Positions 1-7,992 of a DNA stretch of 52,395 bases are shown here, piece after piece. The DNA is from Chloroflexota bacterium (GTDB taxonomy: Bacteria; Chloroflexota; Dehalococcoidia; DSTF01; RBG-16-68-14), in contig QIFC01000004.1 of the NCBI GenBank assembly GCA_003228685.1, positions 1 through 52,395 of the forward strand, in the 5' to 3' direction. Position 1 is the stretch's first letter. Each line of letters starts with the position of its first letter. The translations under genes and the position numbers were made by a program. A model generated the notes under the pieces. That model had not been told where the DNA came from. It searched no databases and saw nothing but the letters and a program-made list of their open reading frames with translations.

Positions 1-1
1 C

Positions 2-49
2 CCCGTCGACTACGAACGGCTGTACACCACGACGGTGCATGCGGCATGA
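2..49 (+). CDS. 3' end of an unidentified gene (partial)
   Basis: A rightward frame entering from the left edge reads PVDYERLYTTTVHAA and then TGA at 47-49. The composition looks like coding sequence, but fifteen residues are too few for a family call. It converges with the leftward protease gene. The 65 bp between them hold only a weak CCGG-AAAA-CCGG hairpin. It could equally be chance. Confidence 0.25.
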   Translation, partial: PVDYERLYTTTVHAA

Positions 50-114
50 TCATCAAGAAGCAAGCAGTCCGGAAAACCGGGGCAGGGTCAGAGTGGTCGT
101 AGCTCCGGAGCCTC

Positions 115-831
115 CTAACGAGTTCTGCTACGCAGCCAGCTCCCGATGTAGCCGCCGCCGTTGAAGGATGCGTGGACGATGATCGGAGCGATGATGCTTC
201 CGGTGTGTCTGCGCAGCAACGAAAAGCCCAAGCCGGCGGCAAACGTAGCAGCAACCGTAGTGGCTACACCAGCGGCTTTTCTCCGTAGGCTACCATCATG
301 CATCTCGGCGAGGGACTGATCGGCCTCCATGCGGTCGAGTGTCGGAAGCACATGCCAGACCCCGAACAGCATCGATGCGAGAAGCGCTGCCTGATTTGGC
401 GAGCGGCGGAGGCGCAGCACGGCTTCCAGCCCGCCGCGAAAGATGATCTCCTCCGCGGCCGCAGTCGCGATCGGAATGCGAAGTCCGAACTGATAAAGAG
501 CCTTGAACAGGCCGGTAGAGGCCATCCGTTCCCGATCATAGAAGCCCTTCAGCCGGTTGGAGAATGCACCCAGCATGATCACGGTGCCAATCGGCGCGCC
601 TAGCGAAAGGCCAAGTCTTGCGCCGGCGGGAAGTGCGTCCGCGGCGAAGCCAACATCATCTCTGGTGGCACGAGACCGGAGCGCCATGAGCGCGACGACG
701 CCTGCGGCCGTGAGGCCGGCGGGAACTTCGACGCCTCGCGGAATAGCGCGATTGAGAACGATGTTCGAGGTCGCAATGACCGCGACTGTGCTGAGTTCGG
801 TAGCGTCCAGTCTGGGGCCAACCGGCAGCAT
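115..831 (-). CDS. CPBP-family intramembrane metalloprotease
   Basis: This is a 238-residue multi-pass membrane protein. It carries the CPBP (Rce1/Abi-like) motifs: EE at 127-128 with Arg132 (EExxxR), His160 in FGVWH, and a C-terminal HASFN motif near residue 222. These are the proposed glutamate and histidine metal and catalytic residues, so the enzyme should be active. It is the last gene of a leftward set (lipid kinase, VTT protein, alpha/beta hydrolase, protease) and follows the hydrolase by only 6 bp. The substrate is unknown. Bacterial CPBP proteins process peptides or confer immunity, and the lipid-related neighbours do not settle which applies. Confidence 0.85.
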   Translation of the reverse strand: MLPVGPRLDATELSTVAVIATSNIVLNRAIPRGVEVPAGLTAAGVVALMALRSRATRDDVGFAADALPAGARLGLSLGAPIGTVIMLGAFSNRLKGFYDRERMASTGLFKALYQFGLRIPIATAAAEEIIFRGGLEAVLRLRRSPNQAALLASMLFGVWHVLPTLDRMEADQSLAEMHDGSLRRKAAGVATTVAATFAAGLGFSLLRRHTGSIIAPIIVHASFNGGGYIGSWLRSRTR

Positions 832-837
832 ACAACG

Positions 838-2787
838 TCACTCCGCGCGTGGTGCCACTTGGCCCTCGCCGCTGGCGGCGCGCTGTTCTCCGGACGATGC
901 GATGCGCTTGGAGCGGCGCACCTCGTTCTCCTGCAAGGCCTGCTCGACGCGTTCCAGTTGCTCATCCGAGGCTTCGAGGTCGAACGCGGCGCGGACGAAT
1001 CGGGCAAGGTTGGCGCGGTAGTCATGGCCGGTCGCGACGAACTCGCCCGGCACGATGTTGAGGGCGTTCTTCATGTCTACCAGTGTGTGCAAGAACGTGA
1101 GTGGCGGCACCCACCTCTGTCCACCGGGAACGCCGGGCGGCCTGGACTCAGGCTCACCCAGCCAAGTCGGCCTCTGGATCAACAGCTCCGGGCCGAAATA
1201 TCCAACCGGGTCGTTCCCGTTGGTGAGTAAGAAGTAGCGCATCTGCTTTCGTGCGCTCGCCGATAGGGCGTCGAGGTCCTCCTGTCCATGGAACTCCCCT
1301 ACCAAGCTTGGATCGACGTCGGGGCGATCCGTATCGTGAATCTGCCGCTTCCACTGGCTGAGATGAGGCGTGCCGATCCAGAGCGCGCCGTCGATCCCTC
1401 CATCGACTAGCCCTTGTGTACCCGTGTGCAGAAACGGATCCTGGCTTGTGTGAGCGCCGAGACTTTCGCCGAAGACCACGAGCCGCGGCCGTTCTCCCGG
1501 CGCCATCCCGTAGAGCTTTCGACGGATGGCTGACAGCAGCAGTCGGAACTGCTTGCGGCCAAGCCAGATGCGATCCAGCGACAACGGAGACGGGCGCTTC
1601 GAGTACTGCACCGCGACTGTCGCGCAATCACCACGCGAGAAGTACTCCGTGCTCCCGATCGCTCCGTAGTGCACCTGGCCCGTTCCCGTCGGCGAAGCAG
1701 CCATGATCAGCTTGCGCCTGAACGCTCCGGTCCTCTCCATTTCATCGATTGCTAAGCGCACACGCTCTTCGGGATTGGGCGCGGAATCCAGACCGACGTA
1801 CACCCGAATCGGGTCCTTTGCTGATTCCTTCATCACTTCTTCAATCTGCGTACTGGAGAGAACGGTCGCGACGAACCGCCGGCCCTTGAAGCCCAGCGTT
1901 GACCAATCGACATGGCTTCCACGTCCTGCGGTGACAAGCTCGGAGGTCGGCGGCTTTTCGTAGGCCGGCTCGATCTTCTCGGACTTGGATTCGATGGCCG
2001 AGTACACCCATTGGGCAAGCGCCACGATGCCGCCGGCCAGGAGCCCAAGCGTAGTCACCCGGCCGATCGGGCTCCATAGACGGTCGCCACCCGGCAGGAA
2101 TTGATCGAGCGTCGTTCCAATCCGGCGCGCCAAGAGCCTGTTCCCAATGCCAAACCCCGCGAGGATCAACCCAACACCAACGCCCAACGGCAAGGAGAGT
2201 ACGGGCGAAAAGTGCCTCGGCCGGCCGGTGTCGAATTGCGCCTCACGTTGCCGGCGCTGGTAGTCTCGCGCCGTGGCGAACAACATCCCTCCAATGATCG
2301 AGAGCGGCAAGTCGCTGACGTTCAGACGTTCCTGTCGCTGATCGATCTCGGCTGCGGCAAGCTCCAATGCGCGCGCGGCGCCGCCGGCAAACGAGGCGCT
2401 TGCAAGGAAGAACCCGCTGGTTCTGCCAACGGCTGGCAGGAGCGACTCGTCGTCCCGCTGCGAGAACAGTTTCTGAAGGCCCAGGCCCGTCAACAAGCCA
2501 GCAGCGCTGAAGGCGAGGCTGACTGTTCGCAGCTCGGCGTCCGAGACGTTCGCTCCGGGGCGGCGGGAACGAACCGCCAGCACCACAGCCGCCAGAGCCT
2601 CGATGCCATCATTAACCAGGCTTGCGATCTGATACGAGAGCGCCATAGACAGGCCTGTGATCACTGCCTGGTCTGCATTGTTGCGCGGCATTAGCGTCCG
2701 CTGAAACGTTGCCGCCACGGTTCCTACCGCGATGAACATCCCGGCTTGGTCAGAGCGATTACTGAGCCAACCGATCGGCCGAATCAT
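838..2787 (-). CDS. Membrane alpha/beta-hydrolase (Abhydrolase_9 type)
   Basis: This 649-residue protein has an N-terminal half with several hydrophobic segments (about residues 10-280) and a soluble C-terminal alpha/beta-hydrolase half. The nucleophile elbow is FGESLGAH (GxSxG, Ser near 445), followed by a GTPHLSQW segment. This two-part layout matches the Abhydrolase_9_N plus Abhydrolase_9 family, found mainly in actinobacteria and relatives and thought to act on lipids or esters. TGAGGAG lies about 10 bp before the ATG. The gene sits 46 bp after the VTT gene and 6 bp before the protease, so it is co-transcribed with them. The substrate is not known. Confidence 0.85.
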   Translation of the reverse strand: MIRPIGWLSNRSDQAGMFIAVGTVAATFQRTLMPRNNADQAVITGLSMALSYQIASLVNDGIEALAAVVLAVRSRRPGANVSDAELRTVSLAFSAAGLLTGLGLQKLFSQRDDESLLPAVGRTSGFFLASASFAGGAARALELAAAEIDQRQERLNVSDLPLSIIGGMLFATARDYQRRQREAQFDTGRPRHFSPVLSLPLGVGVGLILAGFGIGNRLLARRIGTTLDQFLPGGDRLWSPIGRVTTLGLLAGGIVALAQWVYSAIESKSEKIEPAYEKPPTSELVTAGRGSHVDWSTLGFKGRRFVATVLSSTQIEEVMKESAKDPIRVYVGLDSAPNPEERVRLAIDEMERTGAFRRKLIMAASPTGTGQVHYGAIGSTEYFSRGDCATVAVQYSKRPSPLSLDRIWLGRKQFRLLLSAIRRKLYGMAPGERPRLVVFGESLGAHTSQDPFLHTGTQGLVDGGIDGALWIGTPHLSQWKRQIHDTDRPDVDPSLVGEFHGQEDLDALSASARKQMRYFLLTNGNDPVGYFGPELLIQRPTWLGEPESRPPGVPGGQRWVPPLTFLHTLVDMKNALNIVPGEFVATGHDYRANLARFVRAAFDLEASDEQLERVEQALQENEVRRSKRIASSGEQRAASGEGQVAPRAE

Positions 2788-2833
2788 GTGCGCATACTCC
2801 TCAGACTCATTATCTCCATCTCATAACTCAGCA

Positions 2834-3493
2834 TCAAATGTCAACGACTTGGCCGCCCGCGAACGCAATGACAAGTCCGCGGGCCAACCTCCCGGTGGCG
2901 ATAGCGATAGCGAACCGCAATGGCCTCATTCGGTTGGCGCCGGCCGCCAGCACTGATGCTCCAGCAATCGGGTTCGGAATGAACGACACCGCCGCCAAGA
3001 TCACGGCTCCCATCGTGCTATGCATGAGCCGTTGCAGCTTGTCCATGAGGTTACGGACCAACCCTCTGAACCGTCCCGGAAGAGGCGCTTGCTTCTCCAA
3101 CGAAACCGAACCAACCGCGCCTGCCACGTAAATCCCCGCGTCCCCAAGCGACCAGCCCGCACATGCAACGATCGCCACGACGACAGGGTCATAGTATCCG
3201 CCCTGCTGGAACACGAGCCCGATTGCGGCGAACGATAGACCCGGAATGGGAAACAGCAGGAAGAAGGCTGACGCAAAACAGACGACAAAGAGACCGACGT
3301 AGGCGAACAGCCTGGACTCCGTAGTAGCATCGTCTGCCAAGAGCGGCTGGACGAACAAGACGACAACGAAGCCAATGACGACAGCTGCGAGCAGGACCAC
3401 GCCCGCGGTGCGAACGCCCTTGCTCGCCGGCAAATGGCGCTCCAACCACAGATAGAGTCTTGCTCCCCAGAACTCTTCGTCTATACGCTGCAA
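2834..3493 (-). CDS. VTT/DedA-like membrane protein
   Basis: This 219-residue membrane protein has a soluble N-terminal stretch, a first helix near residues 28-50, and a VTT-like core with the re-entrant FPIPGLSFAAIGLVFQQGG segment. A late FIPNPIAGASVLAAGANRM segment follows. It is clearly paralogous to the protein at 43665-44357, which has FPLPGMSAVAQGLIIQQG and AIPNPIIDVAGAIAGATRM at matching positions. VTT/DedA proteins are implicated in lipid scrambling and membrane homeostasis, which fits the lipid kinase just upstream and the hydrolase downstream. Exact substrate unknown. Confidence 0.75.
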   Translation of the reverse strand: MQRIDEEFWGARLYLWLERHLPASKGVRTAGVVLLAAVVIGFVVVLFVQPLLADDATTESRLFAYVGLFVVCFASAFFLLFPIPGLSFAAIGLVFQQGGYYDPVVVAIVACAGWSLGDAGIYVAGAVGSVSLEKQAPLPGRFRGLVRNLMDKLQRLMHSTMGAVILAAVSFIPNPIAGASVLAAGANRMRPLRFAIAIATGRLARGLVIAFAGGQVVDI

Positions 3494-3542
3494 GGCCTTT
3501 GCTCCTGTTGGCAGGCGAGATGAGAAGTACCGAATCGGCCCA

Positions 3543-4472
3543 TCACGAGGTCAGTTTCTCGCTATCGTCGAAGATCGGCGGGAGGCCACCCGCCGGGACG
3601 CTGATCTTCAGCGCGCGGGCCGCGAGCGTGAACGTCATGGGAGTCTCCCCGATCACGTCGCCGTCTACCTGAACCGGCATGCCAGGCGTTTCAACGAAGA
3701 TGTGGCTCCCCCGGCGATAGCTGGCTACGTCTCCATCTGACAGCCTGCGCCTGGCGAGTCCAACCATCAGTTGCACACCCTGGAGCAGGGTCCTGGGTTT
3801 CAGAGCACAGAGGTCGAACACTCCGTCGTTCGCGAGCGCATGCGGCGTAAGCTCCACTACTCCACCATAGTTGCGCGTGTTGCCGATAACGAGCATCGAT
3901 CCTTCGCCAACCGCCTCGACATGATCGATAGTCCCTTTCACGACCCTTGGCGCGAGGATTTTTCGCACCCTCGTGGCGGCCGATAGGACATAGGCTGCTG
4001 CACCTACACGCTCTTTGAACGCCAGATTCACATTCGCTGCGACTTCGGCATCCCAGCCGATGCTTGCCATCAACAGGAATGGTTCGTCGCCCGCCCAGCC
4101 AACGTCCATCTCCTGTGCCTGGCCCTGCAGGTGTATGTCAATGGCCTCTTGCCAATCCCGTGGAATACCCAGCTCCTTAGCCAGAACGTTCGCCGTACCC
4201 AATGCTATGGGCGCTAAGACAACCTTGGTATCGACGAGTTCCATCGCCGCCTGCCGGAGGGTACCATCGCCACCGCCCATGAACACGACTTCGGCCACAC
4301 CTTGGACCGCGTCTCGTAGCGCTGCTGTCGATGCCTCAATGCTCTCCGGTACGGCAACAGACACGGCAACGCCCGCCTCCGCAATCTGACGGCCGGCGGC
4401 CTCCACATCCATATTCGCCGCATTGTGCGCATAGGGATTCACCACTAGCGCCGCTGTCTTGAATCTCGGTAT
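3543..4472 (-). CDS. Diacylglycerol kinase-family lipid kinase (YegS/DagK type)
   Basis: This lipid kinase has the nucleotide-binding GGGDGTLRQ motif near residue 66, the ALGTANVLAKELGIP signature after it and the late CDGD-like segment VQVDGDVIGE. The first ATG/GTG/TTG codon in frame is GTG at 4445, but that removes the first beta strand: the protein would begin VVNPYAHN. The upstream in-frame sequence adds PRFKTAAL, normal for this family. It begins at an ATA codon (4470-4472) placed 9 bp after AAGGAGGT. I therefore prefer an AUA start, giving 309 residues. The gene heads the leftward four-gene operon and lies about 60 nt downstream of a regulon-type promoter. Confidence 0.8.
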   Translation of the reverse strand: MPRFKTAALVVNPYAHNAANMDVEAAGRQIAEAGVAVSVAVPESIEASTAALRDAVQGVAEVVFMGGGDGTLRQAAMELVDTKVVLAPIALGTANVLAKELGIPRDWQEAIDIHLQGQAQEMDVGWAGDEPFLLMASIGWDAEVAANVNLAFKERVGAAAYVLSAATRVRKILAPRVVKGTIDHVEAVGEGSMLVIGNTRNYGGVVELTPHALANDGVFDLCALKPRTLLQGVQLMVGLARRRLSDGDVASYRRGSHIFVETPGMPVQVDGDVIGETPMTFTLAARALKISVPAGGLPPIFDDSEKLTS

Positions 4473-4540
4473 GGGACTTCGACCTCCTTCCGCTGAAGGT
4501 AAACGAAAAAGGGGCCTCCTATCCTCTCTGGCCTCACTCG

Positions 4541-4603
4541 ATTGTCCACTGATCTAGACCAGCGTAGCATCGCAAGAAACCAGTAAAGTCCTAACGACTT
4601 CTT
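4541..4603 (-). promoter_or_regulatory. Regulon promoter module (lipid kinase operon)
   Basis: Leftward module. The operator begins TCGTTAGGAC at 4597, GATGC is at 4571-4567, then a 20-bp gap and the -10 box GACAAT at 4546-4541. The left operator half matches the consensus well, the right half less so. The predicted start is near 4534, about 60 nt before the kinase start. Confidence 0.6.
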
Positions 4604-4709
4604 GTAGTCGGAGTGTACGGGGTGTCCAGCTATGGACTGTGGCTCTTTCTAGCCAGGACGATGGACCACGTCGGTACACTAGCCGTTTCCTCCTACGTAT
4701 CCGTCGTGC

Positions 4710-5744
4710 TTGGGACATCAGCCGCGTAACGGAAACTACGTAGCAAAGGTGTTGGATTTAGCGATGCCGTCGATTCATCGCTGTGCGACCATGGTGCTGG
4801 ATGCGCCCAAACGTGCGCCCTCAATGACATTGCGTCGTATGATGACAACAGGTTCCTGGACAACCAACGCAGCAATCAAACGGGCTGTCTTGATCGCCGC
4901 TGCATTTCTAGTGGGGTTGATCGCTAACCTGACTGCGCTGGAGTGGTCTGTGCAGCGAACAGAGGCCGGCGGAGTGCTCACCGTGTTGACCATGTCTCCC
5001 CTCACCAATACCGAGCCTGCCGGAAGCGACATTGAAGTCGACATTCTCATTGATGATATCACCGACTTTGGCGCCTACGAACTGGACATCGCGTACGACC
5101 CGAACGTCCTGCAGTTCAAGCGCTGGGAAGATGCCAGCTTCCTGGTTGCGACCGGGCGGGCCCAGGTCTGCCAGGGTCCATCATTCCCATCGCCGGGCAT
5201 TGTGGTCTTGACGTGTTCCACCGCCGATCAGGGGGGACCTCAGGGAACAACCGGAAGCGGCAGCATCGGCGAATTGACGTTCAGTACGTCATGCTCTGGC
5301 CAGAGCATGATCACGTTCTCGGGCACAGCGATCTCGGACACAACAGGGGCGGAGATTCTTCACAGACAGACGGCGGGCTCGTTCGTCCTGTTGACACCGG
5401 TCGTCAGCAGCGCGCCTTGTTCAGGCGAAACGCCTACGCCGGAACAGCCTGACGAAGGATCGCTCACACCACCTCCTACGTCGCCCCCTCCACCGACACA
5501 CACACCATCAGTACCTCCCACGCCGACGCCGCCAGACGACTGCGGCGACGCGAACGGTGACGGAGTTGTTGGCGCGGTTGATGCCGCGCTGCTTCTCTTC
5601 AAGATCGCTGGGCTACTTCCGAACGTCCCCAACCCAAGCAACGCCGACGTAGACGGCAATGGACAGCTGGACTCAATCGATGTGTTGCAGATCCTGCAGG
5701 TGAGCGCCGGGCTGATCGGTCGGAGGGCGCTGAACTGCCGGTAG
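4710..5744 (+). CDS. Secreted cohesin-like/dockerin protein
   Basis: The protein has up to 344 residues. A signal anchor near residues 57-80 (KRAVLIAAAFLVGLIANLTAL) is followed by a cohesin-like domain (about 90-230), which contains the typical FGAYELDIAYDPNVLQF strand pair. A Pro/Thr-rich linker (about 240-275) leads to a type I dockerin with two calcium loops, DANGDGVVGAVDAALLL and NADVDGNGQLDSIDVLQIL. Dockerin and cohesin-like modules bind each other in extracellular complexes. Having both on one chain suggests cell-surface assembly in a non-cellulosomal organism. The start is unclear: TTG 4710 has no Shine-Dalgarno sequence, and ATG 4764 or later ATGs are possible. It is transcribed away from the lipid kinase operon. 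Confidence 0.75.
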   Translation: MGHQPRNGNYVAKVLDLAMPSIHRCATMVLDAPKRAPSMTLRRMMTTGSWTTNAAIKRAVLIAAAFLVGLIANLTALEWSVQRTEAGGVLTVLTMSPLTNTEPAGSDIEVDILIDDITDFGAYELDIAYDPNVLQFKRWEDASFLVATGRAQVCQGPSFPSPGIVVLTCSTADQGGPQGTTGSGSIGELTFSTSCSGQSMITFSGTAISDTTGAEILHRQTAGSFVLLTPVVSSAPCSGETPTPEQPDEGSLTPPPTSPPPPTHTPSVPPTPTPPDDCGDANGDGVVGAVDAALLLFKIAGLLPNVPNPSNADVDGNGQLDSIDVLQILQVSAGLIGRRALNCR

Positions 5745-5765
5745 CGGGATGCGGCAAGAGCCGCG

Positions 5766-5796
5766 GGCCAGGTTGACTCGATTACCGGCCTGGCTT
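5766..5796. terminator. Possible bidirectional terminator hairpin
   Basis: GCCAGG and CCTGGC form a stem between the convergent dockerin protein gene and the universal stress gene, overlapping the latter's last codons. The loop is long and the T-run poor, so confidence is low. Confidence 0.3.
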
Positions 5797-6729
5797 GAGA
5801 AGAAGGACCGGCGCTTTCCCGTGGATCATGCGGTCGGCGACGCTACCCAGCGCGGCTCTTGCTACGCCACGGCGAGCGTGCGTCGTCATCACGACTAAGT
5901 CGACGTCCTGTCGCGTTACGAAGTCAAGCAATCGCGTGGCTGAGGAACCGCGCCGGACATATGGCTGCGCCTCGACTCCTGTGAGGGTCTGCAGCTGGCG
6001 CCCCAAGTACGTTGCCGCCCCTTGCTCTAGCACCTTGTCCAGCTTCGGATCATAAACCGCGGCCTGCGTCTGATACGAGTAGTCGGCCAGCCATGGCACC
6101 ACCCTTACGACAGAGATGCGCGCCCCGAGGTCAGCGGCCAATTGCCTCGCTACTGGGAGTGCAGACTCCGAGGCCTTCTCTCCATCAAGCGGCACCAGCA
6201 GGTGCTTCAACCGAAACTTCCGAGGGGTAGCCTCTGGTACATTCGGCCCTATGGCAAGCAGAGGGATGGTCGCTTCACGCAGCAGCGTCCCCGCGACGCT
6301 TCCCTGGACCCAGCGAGATACGCCGGAACGCCCGTGAGTCGTCATGACGATCAGGCGTGCCTTGAGACTCCGAGCAGCCGCCAGCACTTCCCTGGCTGGA
6401 TCTCCGATCCGGACCGCCGCCTCTACCTGCACGGTTCGCCGGAGCCTATTCCGGACTTTTCTCAAGTAGTCCTCCGCTTGCTGCACACCACTCTCCTCGA
6501 ACTCCAACTTGATCGCGGGCGCGAGGCCGGCCAGCCCGCCTTGGTTTCGGGCTGTGGTTACGCCCAGAAGCACAATCTGTTCGTCCCAGACGCGGGCCAG
6601 CGCGACAGCATGGGACAGGGCCCGTTCCGACACCTTCGAGCCGTCCAACGGCACGACGACCGGCCCACGCCCAAGCGGGCCCGCAGGCGACCGGCTCGCG
6701 CGCGTCTTAGACATGTTCGCGAGAGGCAT
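5782..6729 (-). CDS. Tandem universal stress protein
   Basis: This 315-residue protein has two UspA domains, about residues 22-165 and 170-313. Each ends in the ATP-binding pattern: TTHGRSGVSRWVQGSVAG and TTHARRGVARAALGSVAD (G-2x-G-9x-GS; in the second copy the first glycine is an alanine). Its ATG abuts the TAG of the upstream small membrane gene (TAGATG), so translation is probably coupled. An internal ATG five codons in (MSKTRASR) is an alternative start. Cytoplasmic role in stress or dormancy. It belongs to a unit that starts at the cupredoxin promoter or in the duplicated leader. Confidence 0.92.
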   Translation of the reverse strand: MPLANMSKTRASRSPAGPLGRGPVVVPLDGSKVSERALSHAVALARVWDEQIVLLGVTTARNQGGLAGLAPAIKLEFEESGVQQAEDYLRKVRNRLRRTVQVEAAVRIGDPAREVLAAARSLKARLIVMTTHGRSGVSRWVQGSVAGTLLREATIPLLAIGPNVPEATPRKFRLKHLLVPLDGEKASESALPVARQLAADLGARISVVRVVPWLADYSYQTQAAVYDPKLDKVLEQGAATYLGRQLQTLTGVEAQPYVRRGSSATRLLDFVTRQDVDLVVMTTHARRGVARAALGSVADRMIHGKAPVLLLKPGR

Positions 6730-6927
6730 CTAGGTTCCGTCTAGCCGCCGCTCGAGGAACAAGAGCGGGACAAACACGAGCGCAGTCAGCAGGAAGAGCC
6801 AGAACCAGCCCATCAGGAAGCCCGCGAGGATGCTCGGGACGAGAATGGCGAGAATGCCCGCTACCGCCATGAGCTGTATAGCGCGATTCTTCTTGCTAAA
6901 TTTCACTTGTGGCTCTCCCATCGCCAT
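6730..6927 (-). CDS. Small two-helix membrane protein
   Basis: This 65-residue protein has a charged N-terminus (VKFSKKNRAIQLMA) and two hydrophobic segments, about 20-37 and 41-58. I recognise no family. The N-terminal pattern SKKxxAxQxMA also occurs at the N-terminus of the cupredoxin upstream, and the DNA upstream of both genes is duplicated. The 5' end therefore probably arose by duplication. The gene is directly followed by the stress protein start. There are two candidate starts in the MAM sequence. Confidence 0.6.
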   Translation of the reverse strand: MAMGEPQVKFSKKNRAIQLMAVAGILAILVPSILAGFLMGWFWLFLLTALVFVPLLFLERRLDGT

Positions 6928-7015
6928 TGCTCATACGTTCCCTAACCCGTCCGCTGCGTGCAGCGACTCGTGCCAATCCCGCGCGTCCCTGCAGGTCCAA
7001 TCGATGCGCTTTCTG
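6925..7015 (-). repeat. Duplicated leader region, copy 1
   Basis: Reading leftward, this leader starts with GATTCA and GGACCTGCAGG, and contains GCTGCACGCAGCGGACGGGTTAGGGAACG followed by ATGAGCAAT. Copy 2 (7637-7747) has GATTCT, GGACCTGGTGG, and GCTGAACGCAACGGATAGGTTCGGAACC followed by ATGAGCAAT. The order of the matching blocks is the same, with small indels. Confidence 0.6.
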
Positions 7016-7056
7016 AATCGAAGGCTTGGATCGCATTCGTTCTCCCTGGCTTATGG

Positions 7057-7578
7057 CTACCGGACGATTAACGTTCCCTCCATGCCAGCCTCTCGATGGC
7101 CTGCGACCGAGCAGTAGAAGATGTACTCACCCGGCACGTCGACTTTCATGTGTACGACACCGGTACCGGGCTCCGTAAGCGCGAAGTGAACGTCAGCTTC
7201 CAATCGAGATTCTGAGTGTTCGTGCTGGCCGGTGCCCCCGAGGTAGGAGACGTGCACATCGCCATCGATCTCATCGATCGTGAAGTCGTGGAGGACAGGC
7301 TCCACATTCTGGATCGCGATTTCGAGGACCTCTCCGGCACCGACCTCCAGAGCGTCCGGCGTGTACGCGAAGCTCGTCATTTCGACCAAGTACAGGACGT
7401 CTTTCGGTGCGGCTTCCAGGTAGTTCTGTGCCTTGGCATCACCGTCGTCCTTGTGTTCGTCTCCTTCACTGTGTGCGGCGTCATCGTCCGTGGTGGCATC
7501 GTCGCTTCCGTTGCAGGCAATGAACCCCACGCCCGCGATGACCAACAGCGCCACCGCGCCGAGGCTGGCCAGCGCCAT
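7057..7578 (-). CDS. Cupredoxin-fold copper-binding lipoprotein
   Basis: Signal peptide ending in the lipobox FIAC, an Asp/His-rich linker, then a cupredoxin domain. The copper ligands are visible: His in VLHDF, then Cys, His and Met in YCSVAGHREAGMEG, a type 1 blue-copper set. It should sit on the outer face of the membrane and carry electrons or bind copper. The start is a problem. The first in-frame ATG (7578) cuts off the n-region, while upstream in-frame sequence encodes SEVSKKSHAVQF, a proper n-region, but has no ATG, GTG or TTG before a stop. ATGAGCAAT at 7640 would serve if two bases were removed from GAGAGA. Sequencing error, mutation or frameshifting are possible. Confidence 0.75.
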   Translation of the reverse strand: MALASLGAVALLVIAGVGFIACNGSDDATTDDDAAHSEGDEHKDDGDAKAQNYLEAAPKDVLYLVEMTSFAYTPDALEVGAGEVLEIAIQNVEPVLHDFTIDEIDGDVHVSYLGGTGQHEHSESRLEADVHFALTEPGTGVVHMKVDVPGEYIFYCSVAGHREAGMEGTLIVR

Positions 7579-7636
7579 GAACTGGACGGCGTGGCTCTTC
7601 TTGCTAACCTCGCTTCGGCCTGTCTCTCGCGATTGC

Positions 7637-7747
7637 TCATATGGTTCCGAACCTATCCGTTGCGTTCAGCGCATCCTGGTAGGCCCGGCGCATCCATGCA
7701 GCGGGCCCACCAGGTCCATCATGCCGTCCCGACGGCTGACTAGAATC
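7637..7747 (-). repeat. Duplicated leader region, copy 2
   Basis: Second copy of the leader described at 6925-7015. It runs from the -10 box GATTCT to ATGAGCAAT upstream of the cupredoxin gene. Its 5' end lies within the regulon promoter module at 7742-7803. Confidence 0.6.
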
Positions 7748-7803
7748 GCAAAGGTTCGTTATCTTCGTACTTATTTATGGGAGCTACGTCCTAACGAAAC
7801 GCG
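7742..7803 (-). promoter_or_regulatory. Regulon promoter module (cupredoxin), weak right half
   Basis: The operator starts TCGTTAGGAC at 7797, the same ten bases as in the lipid kinase module. Its right half and the GAYGC element (AGTAC here) are degenerate, but the spacing holds: 19 bp, then GATTCT at 7747-7742. It would give a leader of about 100 nt or more. Confidence 0.4.
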
Positions 7804-7992
7804 ACTGAACACAACACTGTGGCTCCACAGACGGTCGCAGAACACTAGTGGATGGATTCACCGCTGGCCTCCCGCATTCCACGACTCCCGTTGCTGCTAC
7901 TCCAAGCTGGCGGCTCTGAACGGTTCAAATCCAACGACTCGGCGCCGTGAATGGCGCCCCGAACGACCTCGGAAGCAGTCATGCTGAGCCGA

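Noticed and set aside
4541-4603. DosR-type box as the shared operator
   Set aside because: The repeated operator does not contain GGGACTT-AGTCCC half-sites, despite the DevR-like response regulator in the window.
7014-7069. Regulon module upstream of the 65-residue gene
   Set aside because: The -10-like GATTCA is shared with the duplicate leader, but the operator part lies in the cupredoxin coding end and does not match at the required spacing.
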